In this document: piece after piece, positions 1-4,584 of the stretch | Layout: the number at the start of each line of letters is the position of its first letter | How positions within the stretch are numbered: the first letter of the stretch is position 1 | Source: Thermoleophilaceae bacterium | Lineage (GTDB): Bacteria > Actinomycetota > Thermoleophilia > Solirubrobacterales > Thermoleophilaceae | Reading direction: 5' to 3' | DNA: 6,124 bases | NCBI GenBank assembly: GCA_013696905.1 | Contig: JACCXP010000041.1 | Span: forward strand, 1-6,124 | Notes under the pieces: model-generated | What the model was told of the DNA's origin: nothing | Seen by the model: the letters and a program-made list of their open reading frames with translations, nothing else | The model's database searches: none | Made by a program: the position numbers and the translations under genes

Positions 1-466
1 GCGTGGCGCGGTTGCTCGTGGACGTGTCGGCCCCGAACATCAGCCCGGCCTTGCCCGCCGCGCGGTTGAGGTCGTCCTGGACGACGCCGGGCTGGACGCG
101 CGCGAGGCGGCGCTCGGGGTCGATCTCCAGGATCCGGTCCATGTGGCGCGACATGTCGAGCACGAGCGCCGCACCGACGGTCTGCCCGGCCAGGCTCGTG
201 CCGCCGCCGCGGGAGAGCACGGGAGCCTCGAACTCGGCGGCCACCGCGACGGCGGCGGCCACGTCGTCGGCGTCGCGCGGAAAGGCAACCCCGATCGGCT
301 CGATCGAGTACATGCTCGCGTCGCGCGAGAAGAGGTGGCGGCTGTAGTCGTCGAAGGCCACCTCGCCGCGCAGCTCGCGGCGCAGCGCGGCGGCCAGGTC
401 GGGCGCCCGGGCACCGTCGCGCTGAGGGAGCGGGTGGGAGGCGCTCACTGGGGCTGTCTTAGTCAA
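1..466 (-). CDS. FAD-binding (PCMH-type) oxidoreductase, N-terminal part, cut by window edge
   Basis: These are the first 155 codons of a flavoprotein dehydrogenase of the FAD-linked oxidase family (GlcD / YdiJ / D-2-hydroxyglutarate dehydrogenase type), which oxidises 2-hydroxyacids using bound FAD. Residues about 57-155 are the start of the PCMH FAD-binding domain. The glycine-rich loop RGGGTSLAGQ is at residues 86-95, followed by LVLDMSRHMDRILEID, ARVQPGVV and GADTSTSNRAT, all typical of this family. The C-terminal half, including any Fe-S domain, lies outside the window, so substrate and full length cannot be judged. I chose the TTG at 466-464 because a perfect AGGAGG sits 6 nt upstream. 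The alternative GTG at 448-446 has no Shine-Dalgarno site. The gene is divergent from the aminotransferase at 540. The family call is firm and the exact substrate is not. Confidence 0.9.
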   Translation of the reverse strand, partial: MTKTAPVSASHPLPQRDGARAPDLAAALRRELRGEVAFDDYSRHLFSRDASMYSIEPIGVAFPRDADDVAAAVAVAAEFEAPVLSRGGGTSLAGQTVGAALVLDMSRHMDRILEIDPERRLARVQPGVVQDDLNRAAGKAGLMFGADTSTSNRAT

Positions 467-472
467 GAGGCG

Positions 473-478
473 CCTCCT
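473..478 (-). promoter_or_regulatory. Shine-Dalgarno site AGGAGG that decides a TTG start
   Basis: Read on the minus strand, AGGAGG is followed by the 6-nt spacer CGCCTC and then TTG at 466. This is near-ideal spacing and makes the rare TTG codon the best start of the FAD oxidoreductase. The site overlaps a perfect 10-bp palindrome, GAGGCGCCTC, at 467-476. Confidence 0.7.
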
Positions 479-501
479 CGATGCCGGCTGGTCGCGGCGG
501 G

Positions 502-507
502 AGCCTA
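502..507 (-). promoter_or_regulatory. candidate -10 box (TAGGCT) for the FAD oxidoreductase gene
   Basis: On the minus strand TAGGCT (507 to 502) fits the actinobacterial TAnnnT pattern. It lies in the AT-richer middle of the 73-bp divergent gap, 35 nt upstream of the TTG start, which leaves room for the leader carrying AGGAGG. I see no convincing -35 box, so this is a weak call. Confidence 0.3.
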
Positions 508-519
508 TTGGACTCGGTG

Positions 520-525
520 TATGGT
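520..525 (+). promoter_or_regulatory. candidate -10 box (TATGGT) for the aminotransferase gene
   Basis: TATGGT fits TAnnnT and ends 14 nt before the ATG at 540. Transcription would start around 532, giving a leader of about 8 nt or fewer. No Shine-Dalgarno sequence precedes the ATG, which agrees with leaderless or near-leaderless expression. A GGTCC direct repeat (523-527 and 533-537, 10 bp apart) overlaps the box. No clear -35 is visible. Confidence 0.4.
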
Positions 526-539
526 CCGCGACGGTCCTC

Positions 540-1775
540 ATGACCCACCGCAGCGGACGCCACTTCCTACAGATCCCCGGGCCGACGAACACCCCGGAGC
601 GGGTGCTGCGCGCGATCGCCGCGCCGACGATCGACCACCGCGGCCCGGGCTTCGCGGAGTTCACGCTCGACCTGCTCGCGGCGCTCAAGCCCGTCTTCAA
701 GACGAGTGGCCCGGTGATCGTCTACCCGTCCTCTGGCACGGGTGCCTGGGAGGGCGCGCTCGTGAACACGCTCTCCCCGGGCGACAGGGTGCTCGCCTTC
801 GAGACCGGCCACTTCGCCACCCTCTGGCGCGCGATGGCCGAGCGGATCGGCCTCGACGTCGACTGGGTGGCGGGCGACTGGCGCCACGGCGTCGATCCCG
901 AGGTGGTGGCCGAGCGGCTCGCGAACGACTCGGGCCACGCGATCAAGGCGGTGACGGTCGTGCACAACGAGACCTCGACCGGCGTCGCGAGCCGCGTAGC
1001 CGAGGTGCGCCAGGCGATCGATGCCGCCTCCCATCCCGCGCTGCTCTTGGTCGACACGATCTCCTCGCTCGCCTCGATCGACTTTCGCCACGACGAGTGG
1101 GGCGTCGACGTGACGGTGGGCTGCTCGCAGAAGGGGCTGATGCTGCCGCCCGGGATCGGCTTCAACGCGGTCAGCGACAAGGCACTCGAGGCCTCGCACA
1201 GCGCTCGACTCGGCCGCTCCTACTGGGAATGGGCGCCGATCCTCGAGGCAAACGCACGCGGCTTCTTTCCGCACACGCCCCCAACCAATCTGCTCTACGG
1301 GCTGCGCGAGGCGTTGCGCATGCTCGAGGAGGAGGGCCTCGACGCCGTCTTCGCCCGCCACGACCGCCACGCCGAGGCCACCCGCCGCGCCGTGCGCGCG
1401 TGGGGCCTCGAGATCCTCTGCGAGGACGAGCGCGAGTACTCGTCGGTGCTGACCGCGGTGCTCCTGCCCGAGGGTCACGACGAAGCCGAGCTTCGCCGCC
1501 TGATCCTCGAGCGCTTCGACATGTCGCTCGGAGCGGGACTGGGGAAGGTCGCCGGGCGCGTGTTCCGGATCGGGCACCTGGGGGACTTCAACGACCTGTC
1601 GCTCGCGGGGACGCTCTCCGGCGTCGAGATGGGGCTCTCGCTGGCGGGGGTGCCGTTCGAGCGCGGCGGCGTGGATGCGGCGCTCGAGTACCTGCAGGCG
1701 AGCGATGGCGCACCCGATGATCCGGTGCCGGGGCGCCTCGACGCGACGGAGGGCGCCGAGCGAGCGCTCGCCTGA
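540..1775 (+). CDS. class V aminotransferase, serine-glyoxylate aminotransferase type
   Basis: This is a PLP-dependent fold-type I aminotransferase of 411 residues, the usual size for the serine/alanine-glyoxylate aminotransferase family. The family moves the amino group of serine or alanine to glyoxylate, giving glycine plus hydroxypyruvate or pyruvate, in the cytoplasm. The N-terminus has QIPGPTNTPERVL (residues 11-23) and IDHRGPGF (31-38), and SSGTGAWEGAL (64-74) binds the cofactor phosphate. VDT with Asp172 would contact the pyridine nitrogen. SQKGLMLPPG carries the Schiff-base Lys198, and FRIGHLGD with Arg343 is the expected substrate-carboxylate arginine. The last 24 or so residues form a Pro/Asp-rich tail of less typical sequence. 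It starts at the first ATG, without a Shine-Dalgarno site but just after a TATGGT box. The divergent FAD hydroxyacid dehydrogenase could supply a 2-oxoacid such as glyoxylate. Substrate preference among serine, alanine and aspartate is not resolved by sequence reading. Confidence 0.92.
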   Translation: MTHRSGRHFLQIPGPTNTPERVLRAIAAPTIDHRGPGFAEFTLDLLAALKPVFKTSGPVIVYPSSGTGAWEGALVNTLSPGDRVLAFETGHFATLWRAMAERIGLDVDWVAGDWRHGVDPEVVAERLANDSGHAIKAVTVVHNETSTGVASRVAEVRQAIDAASHPALLLVDTISSLASIDFRHDEWGVDVTVGCSQKGLMLPPGIGFNAVSDKALEASHSARLGRSYWEWAPILEANARGFFPHTPPTNLLYGLREALRMLEEEGLDAVFARHDRHAEATRRAVRAWGLEILCEDEREYSSVLTAVLLPEGHDEAELRRLILERFDMSLGAGLGKVAGRVFRIGHLGDFNDLSLAGTLSGVEMGLSLAGVPFERGGVDAALEYLQASDGAPDDPVPGRLDATEGAERALA

Positions 1776-1804
1776 CCGCCGGCTCAGCGGTCGAGCGCTC
1801 GCTC
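1758..1804. terminator. long stem-loop across two convergent stop codons, candidate bidirectional terminator
   Basis: Perfect 13-bp inverted arms at 1758-1770 (GAGCGAGCGCTCG) and 1792-1804 (CGAGCGCTCGCTC) enclose both stop codons. The 21-nt interior can form a second stem, GACCGC (1774-1779) with GCGGTC (1787-1792), around a 7-nt loop. This inner stem shares C1792 with the outer one. There is no T tract on either side, so it is not a canonical intrinsic terminator, but its position between convergent genes 8 bp apart suits a bidirectional terminator or transcript-end stabiliser. The arms are coding on both sides. Confidence 0.5.
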
Positions 1805-2305
1805 CAGCCGCCGCTCGAAGCCGCCGAGATCGACGGCCGGAAAGCGGAACATCCGCTCGCTCATCTCGGCGAAGCCCGCACGCAGGTCCTCCGCATCGAC
1901 CAGCCCGCGCGCGAGCATCGCCTCGACGTCGGCGAGGTCGGTGCGAAGGCCGCGCTCGAGCTTGGCGAGCGCCTGCAGCCGGAAGTCGAGGTGGCGGGCG
2001 TGCACGGGGCCGTGGCCCGAGACCCACGGGCTGCGCTCGCGCCAGCCCGCCAGATCGGGCAGGAAGTCGAGCGGCGAGGCAAGCTCGACGGCGATGTCGA
2101 GGTCGCGCTTGAGATCGACGAGCGCGCGCAGCAGCTCGTCGGAGTCGGGCTCCGGCCGCAGGTCGATGTCGAGCGTCGTGTCGCGCCATCCGCTGAGCAC
2201 GGCGCTCGTGCCACCGACGAGGTAGACAGTGTGGGGCGATCGCACGCGGGCGCCGAGACCCGCCAGGAAGGCTTCGATGCGGCGGCGGTCAGCGGCGGCC
2301 GGCAT
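1784..2305 (-). CDS. DUF6036-like nucleotidyltransferase-fold protein
   Basis: This 173-residue cytoplasmic protein resembles the DUF6036 / AbiEii-like branch of minimal nucleotidyltransferases. Residues 28-50 show the fold signature: YLVGGTSAVLSG (Gly31-Gly32, Ser34), then Arg41 and TTLDIDL with the metal-binding pair Asp46/Asp48. A third acidic residue could be Glu74 or Asp80. The segment ALAKLERGLRTDLADVEAML (112-131), with Lys115, Arg118, Asp123 and Asp126, matches the helical K-R-D-D motif common after such cores. The ATG overlaps the end of the upstream 94-aa gene by 17 nt. GGAG lies only 1 nt before it, so translation probably depends on coupling. The stop faces the aminotransferase stop across 8 bp. 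Fold assignment is fairly sure. The target (tRNA, protein or nucleotide) and the biological role are unknown, and a toxin or antitoxin role is inference. Confidence 0.75.
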   Translation of the reverse strand: MPAAADRRRIEAFLAGLGARVRSPHTVYLVGGTSAVLSGWRDTTLDIDLRPEPDSDELLRALVDLKRDLDIAVELASPLDFLPDLAGWRERSPWVSGHGPVHARHLDFRLQALAKLERGLRTDLADVEAMLARGLVDAEDLRAGFAEMSERMFRFPAVDLGGFERRLERALDR

Positions 2306-2573
2306 GCTCCATCGATCGACAGTAGGAGATGACCCGGCGGGTCAGGGCGTTGTAGGTCGAGTGCGCGCCGTGGGGGTCGCGGGCGGCCAGCAGCGCGTAG
2401 AGCCGGCGGTCGGGATCGGCGACCTCGTGCTCGGGCACGGCCGTGCCGCAGTCGCGCAGGCGCGCCGCCGCGCGCGCGACCAGCAGCGCTTCGACGCTGT
2501 GGCGTCGGGCGGCCAGGTCGGCCAAGCCGGCAGTCACCAAGTCGCTGCCGGGGTGAGACGACCGAGGGGGCAT
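2289..2573 (-). CDS. small conserved-looking protein of unknown function, partner of the nucleotidyltransferase gene
   Basis: I do not recognise a named family for this 94-residue protein. It has no signal peptide or membrane segment and looks mostly helical: residues 11-41 (DLVTAGLADLAARRHSVEAL and following) form one amphipathic stretch, then a short loop with Pro47 and Pro54. A second helical region (57-88) contains RRLYALLAARD and HSTYNALTRRVISY. The polar/aromatic pattern of that second region looks constrained rather than like random GC-rich frame. The ATG is well defined because an in-frame TGA lies two codons upstream (2580-2582). There is no Shine-Dalgarno site, but TATCCT lies 8 nt upstream, as in leaderless genes. 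It overlaps the nucleotidyltransferase gene by 17 nt, so the two are surely co-expressed. A binding partner or antitoxin-like role is inferred only from this arrangement. Confidence 0.7.
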   Translation of the reverse strand: MPPRSSHPGSDLVTAGLADLAARRHSVEALLVARAAARLRDCGTAVPEHEVADPDRRLYALLAARDPHGAHSTYNALTRRVISYCRSMEHAGRR

Positions 2574-2581
2574 GGCGCTTC

Positions 2582-2587
2582 AGGATA
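2582..2587 (-). promoter_or_regulatory. candidate -10 box (TATCCT) for the small-protein/nucleotidyltransferase pair
   Basis: On the minus strand TATCCT (2587 to 2582) is followed by 8 nt and then the ATG at 2573. That spacing places the expected transcription start at or next to the A of ATG, the classic leaderless layout, and there is no Shine-Dalgarno site. A GC-rich hairpin (CCCCCG 2602-2607 with CGGGGG 2614-2619) lies upstream, near where a -35 region would fall. Confidence 0.45.
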
Positions 2588-2643
2588 CGGTCGGCCTACA
2601 GCCCCCGGGAGCGCGGGGGAGGCTGGCGATTTCGGTCGACTAC
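2588..2643 (+). repeat. imperfect direct repeat in the divergent promoter region, possible operator pair
   Basis: CGGTCGGCCTAC (2588-2599) and CGGTCGACTAC (2633-2643) are 45 bp apart, start to start. The first abuts the minus-strand TATCCT box and the second overlaps the plus-strand TACGGT box. The symmetry of placement suggests a shared regulator, but the repeat is short and could be chance in GC-rich DNA. Confidence 0.25.
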
Positions 2644-2646
2644 GGT
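2641..2646 (+). promoter_or_regulatory. candidate -10 box (TACGGT) for the EamA transporter gene
   Basis: TACGGT fits TAnnnT and ends 10 nt before the ATG at 2657, so the transcript would begin a few bases from the start codon. There is no Shine-Dalgarno site before that ATG. This supports 2657 over the GTG at 2645, which overlaps the box itself. Confidence 0.4.
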
Positions 2647-2656
2647 GCGCGCCGCT

Positions 2657-3583
2657 ATGAGCACGCGAGCTGGGCCCGACAGGGCGTCCGGGATGGGAGC
2701 CCAACCCCGCCTCTCTGCCTCGGGGCCGGCGGTCTGGGCCGGCGTCGCCGGCGCGCTCACGATCGCCTTCTCCGCGATCCTCGTGCGCCTGGCCGACGTC
2801 TCGCCGGTCACGGCGGCGGTCTTCCGCTGCGCCTACGCGCTCCCACCGCTCGCGCTGCTCGCGCTGCTCGAGCGCCGCCGCTACGGTCGGCGCCCGCCTG
2901 CCCAGCGCGCGCTCGCGCTCGGCGCCGGCGTCTTCTTCATCGCCGACCTCACCCTCTGGCACTACTCGATCGCGGCCGTCGGCGCCGGGCTCGCGACCGT
3001 GCTCGGCAACCTGCAGGTGCTGTTCGTCGCCCTGTTTGCCTGGCTGCTGCTGGGCGAGCGCCCCGCTCCGCGCCTGTTGGCCGCGGTGCCGATCGTGCTC
3101 GTCGGCGTGGTGCTGATCTCGGGCGCGATCGGAGCCGGGGCCTACGGGGAGGACCCGGCGCTCGGCGTCGCGTTCGGGATCCTCACCGGCGTGACCTACG
3201 CGGGCTTCATCCTGGTCCTGCGCCAGGGCAACGAGGACATCCGGCGCCCGGCGGGGCCGCTCTTCGACGCGACGCTCGTCGCCACGCTCGTCGGCATCCC
3301 GGCCGGCCTGCTGATCGGCGACCTCGACCTCGCGCCGAGCTGGCCCGCCCACGCCTGGCTGCTGACGCTCGCGCTCACCTCTCAGGTGCTCGGCTGGATG
3401 CTGATCTCGACCTCGCTCCCGCGACTCCCCGCGGCCCTGACCGGCGTGCTGCTGACGCTGCAGCCGGTCGGCTCCGTGCTGCTCGGCGTGGCGCTGCTCG
3501 GGGAGGCGCCGTCCGCCTTCCAGCTCGCGGGCGTGGTAGTGATCGTGGCTGCGATCGCGCTCGCCACGACCGGGCGCCGCTGA
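2657..3583 (+). CDS. EamA/DMT-superfamily inner-membrane transporter
   Basis: This is a 308-residue polytopic membrane protein of the drug/metabolite transporter superfamily, usually exporters of amino acids, nucleosides or other small metabolites. It shows the expected ten hydrophobic segments in two five-helix EamA repeats: roughly 24-44, 51-71, 85-105, 107-127, 140-160, then 167-187, 203-222, 232-252, 262-282 and 288-304. Each repeat has the family motif at the end of its fourth helix, LLLGERP (Glu134) and ALLGEAP (Glu283), preceded by NLQVLFVALFAWL and TLQPVGSVLLGVAL. The start is uncertain. ATG 2657 follows a TACGGT box, GTG 2645 is also in frame, and ATG 2693 has a weak AGGG 8 nt upstream and would still keep all helices. 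The LLM oxidoreductase gene follows after 26 bp on the same strand. The transported substrate cannot be told from sequence. Confidence 0.92.
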   Translation: MSTRAGPDRASGMGAQPRLSASGPAVWAGVAGALTIAFSAILVRLADVSPVTAAVFRCAYALPPLALLALLERRRYGRRPPAQRALALGAGVFFIADLTLWHYSIAAVGAGLATVLGNLQVLFVALFAWLLLGERPAPRLLAAVPIVLVGVVLISGAIGAGAYGEDPALGVAFGILTGVTYAGFILVLRQGNEDIRRPAGPLFDATLVATLVGIPAGLLIGDLDLAPSWPAHAWLLTLALTSQVLGWMLISTSLPRLPAALTGVLLTLQPVGSVLLGVALLGEAPSAFQLAGVVVIVAAIALATTGRR

Positions 3584-3587
3584 GTGG

Positions 3588-3593
3588 TAGGTT
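3588..3593 (+). promoter_or_regulatory. candidate internal -10 box (TAGGTT) before the LLM oxidoreductase gene
   Basis: The 26-bp gap between the transporter stop and the ATG at 3610 contains TAGGTT, ending 16 nt before the ATG, and no Shine-Dalgarno site at useful spacing. Between box and ATG is a small GC hairpin, CGCGC (3594-3598) with GCGCG (3602-3606). The LLM-GH13 pair may therefore have its own promoter with a very short leader. Confidence 0.35.
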
Positions 3594-3609
3594 CGCGCGC
3601 CGCGCGACC

Positions 3610-4584
3610 ATGACCCTCTTCGGCATCCACGCATCACACGAGCAGGTCGGGCCCACCACGTTGCTCGAGGCCGTGCAGGCCGCCGAGGCCGGGGGCTTCG
3701 ACGCCGCCATGTCCTCGGACCACTTCTCGCCGTGGTCGGAGCGCCAGGGTCACTCGGCCTTCGCCTGGTCCTGGCTCGGAGCCGCCCTGCAGGCCACGTC
3801 GCTTCCCTTCGGCATCGTCAACGCGCCCGGCCAGCGCTACCACCCGGCGATCATCGCCCAGGCGGCGAGCACTCTGTGCGAGATGTTCCCCGGCCGACTG
3901 TGGGTGGCGCTCGGCACGGGCGAGGCGTCGAACGAGCACATCACGGGCGAGCCATGGCCGCCCAAGCAAATACGCAACGCGCGGCTGCTCGAGTGCGTGG
4001 AGGTCATGCGAGCGCTGTTTGCGGGTGAGACGGTCTCCCACGACGGCCTGGTGAAGGTCGATCGCGCGCGGCTCTACACACACCCCGACGAACCGCCGCC
4101 GCTCGTCGGCGCCGCGGTGAGCGTCGAGACCGCCGGCTGGGTGGGAGGCTGGGCCGACGGCCTGATCACGATCAACCAGCCGCGCGAGAAGCTCGAGCGC
4201 ATCGTCTCCGCTTTCCGGGACGGCGGGGGCGAGGGCAAGCGCCTCTGCCTCCAGGTCCACCTCTCCTACGCGCGCGACGACGAGACGGCGCTTCGGATCG
4301 CCCACGAGCAGTGGCGCACGAACGTCTTCAGCCCCCCGATCCCGTGGGACCTCGAGCTGACCGAGCACTTCGACGAGGTCGCCCGCCACGTGCGCCCCGA
4401 GGACATGCGCGAGGGAGTGCTCGTCTCGGCCGAGCCACAGCGCCATGTCGCCTGGTTGGTCGAGCTGTCGGAGCTCGGCTTCGACGAGGTCTACCTGCAT
4501 CACGTCGGCCGGGACCAGCGCGAGTTCATCGAGGTGTTCGCCGAGCACGTGCTGCCGCGACTTGCCGAGGTGGCTCCGGCGTGA
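3610..4584 (+). CDS. LLM-class flavin-dependent oxidoreductase, TIGR03885-like (F420-G6PDH-related)
   Basis: This is a 324-residue TIM-barrel enzyme of the bacterial luciferase-like superfamily. Its overall sequence pattern (IHASHEQ at 6-12, NAPGQRYHPAIIAQAASTL at 71-89, GGWADGLITI at 179-188, YLHHVGRDQREFIEVF at 295-310) is that of the TIGR03885 group. That group has been thought to use FMN but is close to F420-dependent glucose-6-phosphate dehydrogenases. The active-site motifs of the latter are retained: SSDHFSPW (Asp37, His38, Trp42) and GTGEASNEH (Glu105, Glu109) align by motif with Asp39, His40, Trp44 and Glu109 of Mycobacterium tuberculosis Fgd1. The cofactor, FMN or F420, is thus open. 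The length is normal for the family. The ATG at 3610 is the first sensible start; sequence upstream in this frame is a shadow of the transporter gene. Its stop overlaps the GTG of the GH13 gene (GTGA, 4581-4584), implying translational coupling and a shared, probably sugar-linked, role. Confidence 0.88.
   Translation: MTLFGIHASHEQVGPTTLLEAVQAAEAGGFDAAMSSDHFSPWSERQGHSAFAWSWLGAALQATSLPFGIVNAPGQRYHPAIIAQAASTLCEMFPGRLWVALGTGEASNEHITGEPWPPKQIRNARLLECVEVMRALFAGETVSHDGLVKVDRARLYTHPDEPPPLVGAAVSVETAGWVGGWADGLITINQPREKLERIVSAFRDGGGEGKRLCLQVHLSYARDDETALRIAHEQWRTNVFSPPIPWDLELTEHFDEVARHVRPEDMREGVLVSAEPQRHVAWLVELSELGFDEVYLHHVGRDQREFIEVFAEHVLPRLAEVAPA
4567..4572 (+). promoter_or_regulatory. Shine-Dalgarno site GAGGTG inside the LLM gene, for the GH13 GTG start
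   Basis: GAGGTG ends 8 nt before the GTG at 4581, good spacing for ribosome binding. It supports this GTG as the GH13 start even though it lies within the last codons of the upstream gene. Confidence 0.6.

Noticed and set aside
446..448. GTG as the start of the FAD oxidoreductase
   Set aside because: It is in frame but has no Shine-Dalgarno sequence. The TTG six codons earlier has an ideally spaced AGGAGG.
461..466. TTGACT on the minus strand as a -35 promoter box
   Set aside because: It coincides with the start codon of the FAD gene behind AGGAGG, and a promoter here would fire into the coding sequence with no matching -10 seen at 16-18 bp.
143..1720. 525-codon plus-strand open frame beginning inside the FAD oxidoreductase gene
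   Set aside because: Low-complexity Arg/Gly/Ala sequence in the wrong frame for both genes it crosses.
567..2189. 540-codon open frame on the minus strand across the aminotransferase gene
   Set aside because: Arg/Ala/His/Glu-rich composition with no family pattern. It is the antisense of a clear class V aminotransferase and runs out of frame through the nucleotidyltransferase gene, as expected in very GC-rich DNA with few stops.
2645..2647. GTG as the start of the EamA transporter
   Set aside because: It overlaps the TACGGT -10 candidate and adds only four residues; the ATG at 2657 is a better start.
2534..3637. 367-codon minus-strand open frame opposite the transporter
   Set aside because: Highly charged Arg/Glu/Asp/Gln/His sequence typical of the antisense of a hydrophobic membrane protein gene, with no recognisable domain.
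2572..4584. 670-codon open frame that would fuse an N-terminal extension to the LLM oxidoreductase
   Set aside because: The first 346 codons are an out-of-frame, Arg/Ala-rich reading of the EamA transporter gene. Homology to the LLM family begins exactly at the ATG at 3610.
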